Shown: positions 50,381 through 62,935 of the stretch, piece after piece | Layout: each line of letters opens with the position of its first letter | Numbering within the stretch: position 1 is the first letter of the stretch | Assembly (NCBI GenBank): GCA_026225945.1 | Contig: JAMJFZ010000770.1 | Coordinates: forward strand, 3,132,001-3,196,000 | Direction: 5' to 3' | DNA length: 64,000 nucleotides | DNA from: Cricetomys ansorgei | Lineage: Eukaryota; Chordata; Mammalia; Rodentia; Nesomyidae | The notes under the pieces: generated by a model | What the model was told of the DNA's origin: nothing | Databases searched by the model: none | The model's input: only the letters and a program-made list of their open reading frames with translations | Position numbers and translations under genes: made by a program

Positions 50381-51954
50381 TCTTCTGGCAGCCTACTAAA
50401 CTCCAGCATCTAAGGGCTTTGGCTGCCTGGAAACTCCACCTCAATAGGAGTAGACTATTCAACTTTAAAACTCAAAGGTTCTTCCCAAGCTGGGGAGAGG
50501 CTGCAGCCTGGAAAACTCCAGGAGAGCCATTCCTCCACCCCCACCAGTTGGCCCAATGCCCCAGACACCTCTTCTCTTGAAGATATGCATGGAAGTTTTT
50601 AGGTGATGACATGGTAATCAGACTGAGCTTCCCAATTTTCAGGGAAGAAGCTTCAGGTTTTCAGAGTTTTCCCTGTGTACTTAAAGCCTCTAAGAGAAGG
50701 AACTGACAGAGGTGAAGGGACTAAGAAGACACCTCTTCAACTCTACCAGGGGCAGAATAGAGCAGACAGAAGCCTCAAACAGGCAAGAACCCTCTGGCTG
50801 TCTTACATATAGGGTCCTGCCCTGGATTCCTCCCTGGGCACAGACAGGGACAGGGCATTTTTACTGTACTGTAGGCAGTTGGTGCCCTTATAGTGTCCCA
50901 GATGGCTGAACCACCGCACAACCATCTTGTAAACACTGTGTTTTCATTTCTTACTGCTCAGGTCTAGCTAGTAAACCTGAGCAACCTTCAGGTAGAGGTG
51001 CTTTTGCACTGCACATGCACCTACATATCCCTCTGCATACTCCAGAGCAGGTTTGTACACACATGGGCTGCTGGCCCAGATGCACTTGAGCATACACATC
51101 TCCTGACAGCTTGCACAGGCAAGTAGCACATCTCCAGGGAGCCATGTGAGCAACGGTGTGCAGAAATGATTCAATCACCACGCACATCTGCAGCTTGAGT
51201 CTGCAGGATGGGGGTGGGGAGGGCTGGCAGCAGGGGTGGCTGACTCTACCCACAGCCTGAACAGAGACTTTGCTCTGAAACAGGACCAAGGCTAGTCAGC
51301 TAGTGACAGTCTTGGGTAACTTCCCAATCTGTCTCTGAGCTTGGCCATGTGGCAACATCATCCACGGCACCTAGCCTGGCCTCCACCTCCCACCATACTT
51401 CTTAGCCCACATCCCAAGTCCCTCACTTGGGCAGCTGGCTGACTCCTACAGCTTTGACTTGGCCTGCCCCTCATCAAGGTCTAACAAACTGTAACCCCCA
51501 AGTAACCCCAACTCCCTCACTCTACTCCCATCCCCTCAGCGTCCTTGCCACACACCTGTCTCCATTTAGCTGAGATGTCTGGCAGTTAGGCATCTTGAAG
51601 CCCAAACCCAGAATGTGCTCATTCAATGTACAGCTGAGGATGGACACAGGGCCACTGCTAAGGTACTGAGAACTGAAGTCTTAGTTCTACCCAGGGGATC
51701 TTGGGACTGGGAGGACCAGTCCTTTAGGACAGTGTTCTTAAGAAGTGATTCGTGTCCCATGGATGCAAAGGATGACTTCAGATAGTCCATGGGCAAATCT
51801 TTTTCATTTTCACAGTGGGGTCTAGAAATGACCAAGTGGGGTCTAGAGAAATGACCAAGAATGATTTTATGGGTCTTATTTAACAGAGTTAAGTTACTTA
51901 GCCAATGGCTGACCCAAGTGAGCTCAAAGGTCATTTTGAATGTAGTCTGAGTAG

Positions 51955-52012
51955 AGAGTGGGGTGGAGTGGAGTGGGGTGGGGTGGGCTGGGGTGGGGTT
52001 GAAGGGACTGAG
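51955..52012 (+). other. GGGGT/GGAGT repeat with G-quadruplex potential
   Basis: Degenerate pentamer repeat; 51975-51998 has five runs of three or four G with 1-2 nt loops, a strong G4 candidate on the plus strand. Confidence 0.7.
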
Positions 52013-53924
52013 GTAAGGGAAGCTCTGATGTAGACTTCCACCCACCTCATCTTAAGGGGGAAGTGATGAGAGCTCAGAGAAGTGCCTGAGAAGCAAAGGC
52101 AGGTGGAGGGAATGACTGCCTTTGGTGCTCTACTCTAGGGGAGTCTGGAAGAAGGGCAGGTGGCAGGAGCCAGAGGAGCCAGGACGCTCCGGGCAGCTGC
52201 TGGGGACCAGCTGTCCTTCTCGAGGACAGGCAGTGAGGACAGGCCCTGGGCAGGCAGAAGGCCTGCATTGGGCAGGTTTCCAGTGGCGGTAGGCCAAGAG
52301 CCAGGCCTTCCTGGCTGTGGGCTTTGGGAAGGCCCTTTTACCTCTCAAGCCTGTGTTTTCTATGGAAGGATAGGAAGTCTCCTCCCTTCCCTGCTGGGCT
52401 GAGAAGCTGAGTGAGCAAAGACTTCTAGGAGAGAGGATTCTGAAAGACCCATACCTGTTTCCTCTACACGAGTATCAAGGACCCTGTGGCCAGGCTCCAT
52501 AAAGCCCACACCATCTGGCCAGTGACTCCAGATGCTTTGGCTCCATGTTGGAGGTTTCTGGAAGGGAGGACCCTCTTTCTCTCAGTGACCTAATTTCCCA
52601 GCATCCACCCTAGTCCACAGAAACATCCACTGTGGATGTTGGTTAACGAAAAACAGTATAGCTTTAGCCTTTCAGAGTTGGGGTACTAAAGTGCAGCCCC
52701 ATCTAGCTATGCCTGACATTGTGCCCTGGATTGAATGCTAATCTAGAGGAGTGACACACACCGGAACATGGTCCTGAGAAAGGTTGCCCACTATCCCCAC
52801 CCACGCTAGGCTGGAGACTGCAGCTACATCTGTGCTGTTTGTCCTTTGGGCACAAGACTCCTTAGTAGCTTTGCTGTGCCCTCAAGTCAAGTCCTCCTGT
52901 CCCCTCTGGCCACACTCTAGGTCCCTGACACCCCCACCCTACACACACAGCACCAATAGGCAAAGAAGCCTTGGACAAGGCCTCTGGGGCTCCTCTTTTC
53001 CCCAAAGCCAATCTCCTCAATGAAGAGCTACCGAACCTGTAAGGAGCAGACATTAGGTTCTGTGCATCACCTCACTCAGTGTCAGCTCTACTGTGATTCA
53101 CGTTCTAGTTATCATGGTCTGGCGACAGAGAGACAACCTAGGCCCAGTGACTTGCTTAAGGCCACAGTGCTGAGAAGTGGCGCCGGGATTCTGCCCCTGT
53201 TCTGACCACAAGAGCCTCTGTTGTACATCCAATTCTGCACAGGAACATGGCAGATCTTCATCAACTGGACACTTCCTTCCCATCCCCACTGCCCAGAGCA
53301 AGGAAGTGACCATCACTGCTGTGTAGTGCTGAGATGACTGACACTGTCCAGGCCACAGAGTCTCTCAGGATGGCAGCACTCACAGAAGCTCTGACCTGGC
53401 TTTGCCTCAGGCTCTTGTGGCTATTCCAAAGTCTCAGATGCCAGGAAGTGGAGAGGGATTAGGGAGGCCAGAAGTTACTCAAGAGCCCTGGGGGAGAGGG
53501 AAGGAGAGAAGCTGGAATCTTCTAGAAAGCAGTGAACACAGGCAGATGTTCCTACAGCTCCAACTCTGGGCACAGAAGGTGTTTTCACTGTCTCCTACCT
53601 CTAACTCCCAACACCTTAAAAAAATATCTACTTACTTGGTATTCTGGGGACAGAACAGAGTCAACAGAATTTCCCAGAGAGAGCCTGAGCGCTGGACAGG
53701 CCTGTAAAGTGACCACCTAGTCTAGGGATGGTGGGGCTGAGAGCAAGACTGAGAATAGAACCACCCCCAATGCCTCACCTTGGACAGACATGACTAATCG
53801 ATCACAGCACTCTTGCTTAGTCCAGGCATTGACAGATGACTGCCTACCCACCCATTTGCGTAGCCACTCTTTGCTAATCCAGGAAATGAAGACTTTGAAG
53901 TGAGCATCTTCGTGTGTCTGCTGT

Positions 53925-54252
53925 GTTGTATATGCGTGGTGCATGCTGGTGCTCGTGCATGTGTGTGAGTGTGTGAGTGGAGGTCCAAGGTTGACATGGG
54001 TTGGTTTTCTTTCCACCTTTTTCTTCCCTGAGGCAGAATCTCTCACTGAACCTGAGCTTGTTGATTCTGACAGGCTGTGTGGTCAGTGAGCTTCGAGGAT
54101 TTGCCTGTCTCCCTCACCGCCACATATACCAATGCTGGGGTTACAGGTTTGCTCTGCTGTGTGTGGCTTCTGGGTAGGTTTTAGGGATCTGAGCTCAGGT
54201 CCTTGTGCTTGTGCGGCAGGCATGTTACCGACTGAGCCATCTCCTCAGCTGT
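53925..54252 (-). mobile_element. B4/RSINE-type SINE (antisense)
   Basis: 'gaggcagaatctctcactga', 'accaatgctggggttacagg' and 'gcggcaggcatgttaccgac' followed by 'tgagccatctcctcagct' match a reversed B4-like order. Confidence 0.65.
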
Positions 54253-55514
54253 GAGTGACTCATCTCTGAAAAGAGATGAACATCAGGAGGCCACCAGGTA
54301 GACCACACCTACTTCCAGACTCCTGACTTGGTGTTCTTTCCTGAAACCCAGAGTGTGAGCAAGGCTCTTTTCAAGCCCGGAGCCCCCTGGATGGAGGGAC
54401 CACACAGCCCAAGCAGTCTCAAGGCATAGTTGCACATCTGATTCCCATTTTGCAGATAAGAAAACTGAGGCTTGGTGTGAGTATGCAATTTCTCTCAGCC
54501 AGACAGAGATGTAGTTGTCTGTGGGCAGAGGGGAATGATGAAAACCTGAGTAGGTCCTCCCGAGGCCTGTGAGCCCATCTGCCCCGGGCATCTCAGCTTT
54601 CCCTAGCTGCTCACCATCCCACTTAGGCCTTGCAGATGCCCGTTTACGCTAGGCTGCAGTCACTGCACAGACAGCTGCTGCAAGGGCTGCCTGGAGCTGC
54701 CAGCCCCTCGGGTGCAGGAGTTGAACTCAGTGGTCTAGTACCCTTACCCGTGCCAAGAGTGACAGGAGTGAAGTTCTTGCACTCTGTGAGACAGCCATAT
54801 TTTCCCTGCAGAGCTGTGACCCCAGGGTTCTGGACAGAAGTCTCCTTCCTCTGCAGCTGGCTCTAGCCCCCATCATACTGTCTAGCATCTTGTTTGAACT
54901 CAGGGAGTCTGTGAGTATGAGGGTCTCAGGGGTCCAAGCCAGTGCTGTCTCAGATCGGAGGCCCTCCAGGGGTAAGTGGGACCTGACTTCCTGCCTGGTG
55001 ACAGTGACCAGAAGTCCCACTAGATGCACTCTGTGGTTCATAGAGCACTCGGGTGTCCTGACCTTGTCATCACCCAGTCTTAGATAAGCAGAGTGGCTTC
55101 ATGCTAAGGGTACTAGACCACTGAGTTCAAATCCTGTGCCTATTATTTGCTGGCCTCTGAGTCCCAGGCTCTTCTGCAAGCATGAAGTAGTGATGTCAGC
55201 AGCCACCCAGGCTGCTGAGCTCACGCAGTAAATTACAGCATGAGTCTGCACCCAGCTCCACTACCAACTCCGTACAGGGCCCCTGGGCCTTCTGGACAAT
55301 ATCCATGGAGGGAAGAAACAGCAGACATCGGGTACCTGCTGGAGAAGACTTACATGTTATTACTCTGAATGCTGAAAACTTTCAGTCTGAAAAACCCGGC
55401 AACCTAGGTTTTAAGCCTATTTACCGAACTTTCCTGTAGTGTCATATAGAGAGGCTCAGCTTACAAATTGAGGATGCTGACGGTGGAAGGTGGATTGAGG
55501 CCTACCCCTCAGCA

Positions 55515-55745
55515 TCCCTCTTTTTTTTTTTTTTTTAAAGATTTATCTTAATTATGTGTACATATGCGTGGAGGTATATGCACACGAATACAAGTGCCCA
55601 CAGAGTTCAGAGGTGGCAGATTCTCCTGGAGCTGAGGCGACAAGCAGTTGTAAGCCACCTGATATGGGTGTTGGGAATCGAACTCAGGCCGTCAGGAAGA
55701 GCAGTATATGCTACTAACCACTGAAATTTCTCTCCAGCACCCCAC
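55515..55745 (-). mobile_element. B2/B3-type SINE (antisense)
   Basis: A T16 run (reverse of the A tail), 'gtgcccacagagttcagagg', 'gggtgttgggaatcgaactc' and 'accactgaaatttctctcca' give a reversed B2/B3. Confidence 0.75.
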
Positions 55746-56724
55746 CTCAACATCCTTCTTGAGAGAGCTTCCACAGGGGCTTGGAGGACTGAGCAACTGG
55801 AATGTGGGGCAAGACTAAGCCCATCAGCTGGGATACTCAGCAGAGATACTGGGTGGGAAAGGCCAGATCTATAAAGTTTCAGCATGGATGAGAAGTAGGG
55901 CAGCAGCTTTGAGACTTGTGAGTTGTTCATACAAGGTCTAAGCAGGCAGTGTCTGCGGTGGGGACAGGAGGCCAGAGCAGGTCCACTGAAGGGTTCAGTT
56001 AAGAGAAGGTTGGTCAATGGTTGTGTTCTGTCCACTGGAACACACCCTAAGGTCACCCTGAAGAACTGAGGTCCTGGTCAGATAAGACAAATTCTGTATG
56101 TTCTGTCCTCTTGGGGAGATGGCCTCTACACGTTCCCACATGGCTTTGAACACTGGATATTTCCATAGGTATCTGATCATAACACAGATGCCCCTTTCGC
56201 TGAACACATCTGAAAATTCCATAGACGTGAATGTCCACAGAATTTTCTTTGAAAAATGTTGACATCATAGGCATACCAGTGGAGGACAAAGGAAGGAGAG
56301 AGGCAGAGGGGACACGGGGAAGCTGGCGGCTGTCAGAGATGGCAGAGCCATCAGAGTGAGGCTTCAAACAAAGAGGTGACTCCCAAAGCATCTCTGGGAG
56401 AGAAGCTCCGGGAAAAGCTGAACCCTGGGTCCTGGAATCAAGACCATGGGAAGCTTCATGAGTGTCTGCTCCTCGTGGAAATCCAGACAGCTCCCCTTTC
56501 CAGCAATGCTGGCCTAGGCTGGGGGCTGAGGCTTCCTGGATGGGCAAAGGTCATATGAGCTGGCTGAGGGGAAGAATAGATCTGCTGAGGCTAATACCTC
56601 TTCCTCCCCCATCCAGGCAAAGGACACAGGAGCCAGGTGTGTGAAGTCCAATGGCCCAAACAGCAGGGGTTTTCTCCCCAAGACTGTGGAGGTGGCCACT
56701 GTGCAGCCTTTACTAACTGTGAAT

Positions 56725-56935
56725 AATAATGAGAACAGGTGCATCTTAGCTACCACTCACAAGGCTTATATCTGACATTTCCTATGAATCATAACAACAC
56801 AGCCAAAGGCAGGATGATTAGTGCCATCTACTGATGGGAATGCTCAGGCAAGAAAGAATAAAGGAGATTAAAAATGTGCCCGAGATCAGGAAACAAAAAT
56901 GCTAGGATCTGAACCCAGGTCTCTCACATTTGGCT
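56725..56935 (-). repeat. MIR-like fragment
   Basis: 'cataacaacacagccaaagg' to 'gctaggatctgaacccaggt' follow the reversed MIR consensus. Confidence 0.5.
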
Positions 56936-57184
56936 ATTCAGCAGACATTCTTAAGTCCAATGATCTGGGGTCAGGGGCTAGGACAACTCAGTCACAAGGA
57001 CCCAGCTCAGGTAGGACACATGGACAGGGGTCCATTGTTGGGTTGATCCTGTTTTGGGAGAGGGGATCTCAAGCACACCAGCCCATGTGCAGCACTATGG
57101 ACATAATTTGACCTCTCTAGACCTGTTCCCTTAGCCTCAGAAATAGATAGGTCTACATACAGTTTTCACTCAACAAGCTCCTTC

Positions 57185-57305
57185 AGGCACATCTTCCTGC
57201 CTAATTTTCACTCCAGCCCTTTGGGGTGGGTCTTACTGCCGTACCTCGTAGTAACCAAGGTCCAGACGGGTTATAAAACCTTACCAAGGGCACCTAGCTG
57301 GTATG
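57185..57305 (-). repeat. MIR-like fragment
   Basis: 'cagccctttggggtgggtct' and 'ccttaccaagggcacctagc' resemble reversed MIR; followed by a (TG)n(CTGC)n compound repeat at 57303-57342. Confidence 0.45.
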
Positions 57306-57342
57306 TGTGTGTGTGTGTGTCTGCCTGCCTGCCTGCCTGCCT
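57303..57342. repeat. Compound (TG)n(CTGC)n repeat
   Basis: About nine TG units followed by five CTGC units. Confidence 0.9.
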
Positions 57343-57894
57343 GACTTTAAGGGCTCTGGCTTAATCCCACAGCCATAATAACTGTAACTACTTGTCTGGC
57401 AGCAGCCTGCAGCAAAGTGGAGGTGTTTGGGAGCTTTCTGCTTAGTCCAAGCCCATATTAACAGGTGACTAAGGTGCTTAGCTCCTTGACTCTGGCCTTG
57501 GTATGAGGAGGGGGTGGGTAGGATGATTTCTAAGAAAGCCTCTAGATTTAAAACTTTAGGATAGGCTGGAGAATAAGATTGGATAAAAATGAATATGGAA
57601 CCTCTAGAATATGAATTCTAGAAGTCTAAAATGCAGATGAGGCAGGTGAGCTGCCCAGACACCTGCTGGTTATGCCCAGCACAAAGCTGAACCACGGAAG
57701 CAGGGTACAACACAGGCTTTCTGGATGAGAAAGGAGTATAGCCAGGCCCCATATCGGGTGGGCAGGATGGTAAGGCCTGCCCTATTTTTGAAAATTCAAA
57801 GCCCAGGGGCTGTTTGGGCTAATCCTTGCTGATCAACCTGCCTAGTGCTATGGGTTCTTTGTTAAAGAAGAAGGTGGAGAATGAAAACAGGGCT

Positions 57895-58145
57895 CTCCTA
57901 TTCACCATCTTTTAATTAACACGCCCTGTGGCTTTGCATGATCTTCTGCTTCTGCTCAGTCTTCTAAAAATCCCGAAGCCTATTTCTGACCTGTGATTTC
58001 CTCTTGCCGTACATCTCTATAAGCAGTGTTTTAGCTTAAGTGGCAGTTGCATATTAATTACAAAGTTAATTATGTGCTGTGTAATCATGCTGTAATTCAT
58101 TAGTTTACTCTACATTCTGAGAGCCTTGTGCTAACAGCAAGAGCT
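57895..58145. promoter_or_regulatory. Candidate conserved non-coding element, rich in homeodomain cores
   Basis: The segment is AT-rich, free of recognised repeats and dense in TAATTA/ATTAAT cores: 'atattaattacaaagttaat' near 58051-58070, 'tgtaatcatgctgtaattca' near 58080-58099, plus 'ttttaattaac' near 57910. Such clusters are typical of developmental enhancers. ZMIZ1 is a developmental regulator with known large intronic spans. Conservation was not tested, so this is inference from composition. Confidence 0.35.
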
Positions 58146-60039
58146 GACAGAGCTTCAGGAAGATCCATGCAAACATAGAATGAAGCTGCAAAGGCCTGGA
58201 GACCCCAAGACACTTCCTCAGCTTTCCTGCTGTGGGTCCTATAACGGGTTTAGTAGCTCACATGGCTGGAGCTTTGGGGCCCTTGCTGCCCAACTGGACA
58301 GGCACACTTCCTGGAAAGCATGCTCTCTACAAGTCTGCTCCTGACACAGGAAAACCCAGCTGGGGCATGTTTGCTTCCCATGGAAGTTCAGGGACAGGAA
58401 AGGATTTGTTAAAACTACTTAACTGAACAGGGAGTCACTGGTTGGTGACAAATTAATTCCTCAAATCACCAAAACAAAGTGGTCCTCGGAGCTCAGGTCA
58501 CAGGACAGGCAAAGGGTGGAGCAGAACAGGCTTTAAGGGAGAAGGGTCTGCCTGCTTTTGGATTAGGGGCTCTTCATATCTTCACTCTCTTCTACTGAAC
58601 CCTAAAAGCCTCTGGCAATCCTCAAACTAATCTGGTTCTCTCTTTCTTGCTCCCCTGCTTTGTGTAGTGCCCTCCCTGCAGTGCACAAGGAGGACAATGG
58701 GTCCTGCATCAATTCTCCTTAGAGGCCTAGGTCTATCTGTGACCTGAGAGGGTGGACTACAGGGTAGATAGGAATGAGGCACTTCTGCTCATAGCTTGCC
58801 AGCTCCGGAATTGTTTCTGGCTATTCTTTCTCATATCTGCTCTTCCAAGGCCCAGTGCTGCCAGCCACTGGAGAATCACAGTGACCCTCCAATGGCTTGT
58901 AAATCTATGTGAGTAAAGACAGCGTGCCCTCCCTCTCCAGTTCTGCAAATCTGCAGGTCAGATTTCAACCCTTGGTTGCAGGAGGGGGACAACCAAGGCT
59001 GTGACCTGCCCCAGACATAGCAATCTGGTGGCCAAGACCCTCTGCTGCCCAAATATAAAGCTGCTTGTTTATTTCTGCTGACAGCTGAACAGGGTGGGGG
59101 GAAGAGGTGGACGGCCTTTTCCTTCTGGCTCCAGTCAACAGGAGCAGAGAAAGACTTGGAACCCCAGCTGGCACGAGAGGAAGATAAAGAAGGAAAAACA
59201 AACATGTCCTTGCACTACAATGGAATGTTTTACAGAGAGGTGGGAACGCAAGGTCAGGGCAGATCTCATTTTCTGTCCTCTCAGTGAGCTCAGGGAAGAG
59301 GCTGATGTTGCTGCCTGGATGCTTTCAGGGGCAATCAGTTTTGGAAGGAACTCATTTGAGGGGAGTGCAGGGAGGGGATCATCTTAACAGCCAAAGTACC
59401 GGTGTTGATTTCCTTTCCAGGGAATACTGGTTTCCCTGGCAACAGAAAAGTCCAGCCTCCTAAGTTCTGACAGGGAGACTAGGCTTTGGCCTGGGATGCT
59501 CAGACAATTACCCAAGGCCAAGGCTCCACTGTCCTGCTTGCCCCAGCAGTGAGCTGGGAAAGAGAGGTGTAAAAATGCCAGCTCTGCGAAAGTATAGGCA
59601 CTGCTCCCCATCTCACTACCCCCTCCCCAACCCCGGCACTTGTGCAAGCGGCTATTCATCCCCAGATTCATTGCTTTCCAGAGCTTTATGGCTGAAATGC
59701 CAGGTAAAAAATGCCAAGAAGCAGCTTGGAAGCAAGCCCATGTTGACAGCCCCTGTGGACCCCAGGAGGCAGTAAAAGTGCAGGAGTGAAAGGCAGCAGC
59801 GGGCCACTAGGGGCTGCGTTTCGTGCATGGCACTCTCAAGCACTAACACAGTGATGAAAAGGACCTGCACAGGGGCAGGCAGGTCTGATTTTTCCTCTAT
59901 CCATGCTTGCCTACAGTTGCTCCTAGATGTCCCTGATTTAAAGCTCATTTTCCTATAGAGAAATATTACAAGGTCTGGTGTGCCATCCGTGCATCAGGTG
60001 CTGGAGGAAGGAGGGGAGCCCTGATGGTATTTGCAAAGC

Positions 60040-60220
60040 ACTCATCCCTAGGCCACCACTGGGTGCTGGGTTAAGTGCTTGACATGCATTATCTCATTTA
60101 ACATGGTCTTGCGTGCTGCTCCACAAGGCAGGCACAATTGTCCCTCACTGGAGGGAGTGGAAGGATTATATGACCTGCCCAAGACCACCTGGTAAGTGGT
60201 AAAGCCTGGGACTCACCTGC
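60040..60220 (-). repeat. MIR-like fragment
   Basis: 'taagtgcttgacatgcatta', 'tctcatttaacatggtcttg' and 'acctgcccaagaccacctgg' follow the reversed MIR consensus in order. Confidence 0.7.
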
Positions 60221-60280
60221 CACTCTCCAAAGCCCATTCTCACCAGAAAGGGAAGGAGGACTGGGACAGGAAAGACAATA

Positions 60281-60485
60281 TGGCTAGTGGTTTCTTCCCC
60301 CTTGGTGAAAAGGAGACAGATGTTCTTAGAATTTCCCCTTTGGCTTCCCTCCCCAGCATCTTCCCCGGTCTTCTAAACATTCTGTACACTGTCCTCTGCT
60401 AGGAAGACAGGCCACAGAGCAGAGCCACCTGGAGGCTTCAAAGCAAGGCCCCAGTCCCTGAACCTACCTCCAACAGACACAGCCA
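60281..60485. repeat. Local duplication (copy 1), partner 60984-61190
   Basis: About 195 bp repeated in the same orientation at an offset of about 700 bp. It contains 'tggctagtggtttcttcccc', 'tggcttccct' and 'aagcaaggccccagtc'. A 3-nt gap and about a dozen substitutions place identity at roughly 92-94%, estimated by eye. Confidence 0.9.
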
Positions 60486-60614
60486 TGTTCAAAGGACCTC
60501 CTATTGCATCTTTCATGGTCACAATCCAGCAAATGGAGTAGTAGGCAGCTCACGGTGGAAGGGCTGGAGGCTCAGACAGGGCCAACTGATGGTGACAGTC
60601 AAGCCTTCCCAAGC

Positions 60615-60810
60615 TCCCACTGTGTATTCTGAGCCGTTTTAAGCATTCTGTACATCATATTTTATTTTATTGTATTCTTTCAACTATGCCATGAAGTAAT
60701 AACCATAAGTAGCCTCATTTCAGAAATGGGGAAACTGAGGTAGGAAGCTGAAAAGCCACATAGCCAAGGGCACACAGCTAGTAAGTTGCAGAGTCAAGAG
60801 TTGAACAATA
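60615..60810 (-). repeat. MIR element
   Basis: 'aagcattctgtacatcatat', 'ggggaaactgaggtaggaag' and 'caagggcacacagctagtaa' are a clear reversed MIR. Confidence 0.75.
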
Positions 60811-60983
60811 GTTCACACAGCACCTCAGTCTGCATCTTTGGCTCTGGGGTCCTCTTAGGATAGGTGGCTCTGGGTTTTCCCTCCACAATATTCCACTCCC
60901 TTAAGAAGTCTCTGTCATGCTCCAGGGAACATCAAATAAGGATAGTACTCATGTGTGTTCCCATGTACATGTGCCCATGTGTG

Positions 60984-61190
60984 TGGCTAGTGGTTTCTTC
61001 CCCCTTGAAAAGGAGACAGATGTTCTTAGAATTTCCCCTTTGGCTTCCCTTCCCAGCATCTTCCGTGGTCTTCTAAACATTCTGTACACTGCTCTCCCCT
61101 AGGAAGACAGGCCATAGAGCAGAGCCACCTGGAGGCTTCAAAGCAAGGCCCCAGTCACTGAACCCCCCTCCAAATGACATAGCAATGGTA
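60984..61190. repeat. Local duplication (copy 2), partner 60281-60485
   Basis: Direct repeat of copy 1. The end is ragged ('gaacccccctccaaatgaca' against 'gaacctacctccaacagaca'). A MIR lies between the copies (60615-60810). Confidence 0.9.
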
Positions 61191-62149
61191 GCCACATTCA
61201 AAGGGCCTCCAGCCTGTGCTACGTGGAAGATGTATAACCATCAGAGCGAACAGACTTGCAAATATCACTCACTTAATAAGTCTTCCTTATCAAGATGCTC
61301 GAAGCAAGCAGACATGTTGTAAATTCCCAAGAACAGGCAGGTCTCCTCCTAGCCTTGATTTCCTCCAGCTCCCTGCTCCCCTGAGCAGGCTCTGTGAAGG
61401 TTCTGTGAAGTCCCTCTGGTTGCCAGCAGAAGGCCAGCTCACACAGGAAGTGGTGGTCTATCATAAATACTGGCTTCTAGTGGTGTAGTCTGGGAGGGCT
61501 CCAAGAGCTCCTCCTGGCTGCTTGAAACATGCTGGCTGCCCTGCTCCAGCTGTCACTGCTCAGATGAGAACAGGGCCATAAGTACCAACAACCAGAAGTG
61601 CAAAGACCACTGAACAAGCATCACAGTTAGCCAGGTGTGGCTCCATCAGCTCTTCTCATATGACCCAGGTTTGAGGCTTCAGGATCTCTTATATGACTTT
61701 GGTCCCAGATTTGAGCGCAGAGGTCTATCTGACTTGAAAGATTCAGTGCTCAGAACCATTTTACCATATTCCTTGAGTCAGGGGTTCTTCAAGTCTCAAG
61801 CCCCTATGGGTTCTTAGCCCCTTCCACTGGCATATATATTTTACCTGTACCCTTTAGAGGGACCTGGTCACCTCACAGATGTGTAGTATCACTCCAATCT
61901 GTACATGATGGACTACCGCAAGATTTTTCTGATTACACTGAGTGCAGTTCACACTGTCTCTTCCAAGCTTACCCTAGGTCCCCGAGACTGGAGAGTAGAA
62001 GCAGACACACAATCCGAGTGAGGTAAACCAGACTGGCCCAGGCTTCCCCAGTGTCTTGGGATACTGAGTGGATAGCATGAGGCTGCCCACTGGGCACCAA
62101 TAGGTAGCAGGAATATCCCAATCTTGGCTCTGCCCTAACCTGCTGTGTG

Positions 62150-62439
62150 TCTGATTGGTGTGATGCCCTTTGTAAATTCCCCACCCCTCTCTTTCTCCCT
62201 CTGTGTGTGTGTGTATGTGTGTGATGTGTAGATGTGCGTGCAATGGTGTGATGCCCTTTGTAAGTTCTCTCTCTCTCTGTGTTTGTGTGTGTGTATAGAT
62301 GTGTAAATGTGTGTGCATTGGTGTGATGCCCTTTTAAGTTCTCTCTTTCTTTTCTCTCCTTCTTTCTCTGTGTTTGTGTACAGATGTGTAGATGTGCATG
62401 CATTGGTGTGATACTCTTTGTAAATTCTCTCTCTCTCTC

Positions 62440-62480
<41 letters not shown>

Positions 62481-62490
62481 ATATGTGTAG
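62150..62490. repeat. Minisatellite with a 76-87-bp unit, four copies, ending in (GT)n
   Basis: 'ggtgtgatgccctttgtaa' starts units at about 62157, 62244, 62320 and 62405. Each unit holds a CT-rich part, a GTGTGT part and 'agatgtgtagatgtgcgtgc'. The last unit runs into a (GT)17 tract (62445-62478). ORFs on the minus strand (His/Thr/Glu/Arg rich) are artefacts. Confidence 0.88.
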
Positions 62491-62760
62491 ATGTCTATGC
62501 ATTTGTATGTGCAGGTCAAAGGGCAATCTTAGGTGTTATTCCTCAGGCACCTCCTATCTTTTGTTTGAAACAGGGTCCTCATTAGCCTGGAACTTTGTCA
62601 AGTAATTAGTGAGCTTCAGAGATCTGCCTATCTCTGCTTCTCCTCTCCCCACAACTGGAATTACAAATACCACTGTGTCCAGATTTTATGTGGGTTCCTG
62701 GGATCTGAACTTAGGCTCCCAGGCTTCCAAGGCTTTATTGGCAGAATCACTTTCCAGTCA
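62490..62760 (-). mobile_element. B4/RSINE-type SINE (antisense)
   Basis: 'gcaatcttaggtgttattcc', 'ggtcctcattagcctggaac', 'ttatgtgggttcctgggatc' and 'tggcagaatcactttccagt' match a reversed B4-like element. The minisatellite may have grown from its flank. Confidence 0.65.
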
Positions 62761-62865
62761 GAGTTCTATCTTTTTTGAGTCTGGAAAATCTGAAACTAGT
62801 TCCAACTCACTGAGAAGATAAAATCCCAAGAATAAAAGAGAGGCTCTGATCTTCAGGAAAGGCGT

Positions 62866-62908
<43 letters not shown>

Positions 62909-62935
62909 GGGGGGGTGGCTGGGGGGGTGTCCCAG
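62866..62935. repeat. (AC)n microsatellite followed by a G-rich run
   Basis: About 20 AC units (62867-62906), then two G-rich runs separated by 'tggct', ending in 'gtgtccc'. The G-rich part may form a quadruplex. Confidence 0.9.

Noticed and set aside
59799..59818. CTCF-like sequence ccactaggggctgc
   Set aside because: It lacks one G of the core and mismatches the 3' part of the consensus, unlike the site at 50073.
61969..62526. 185-residue minus-strand ORF rich in His/Thr/Glu/Arg
   Set aside because: It is a translation of the GT/CT minisatellite and flanking repeat.
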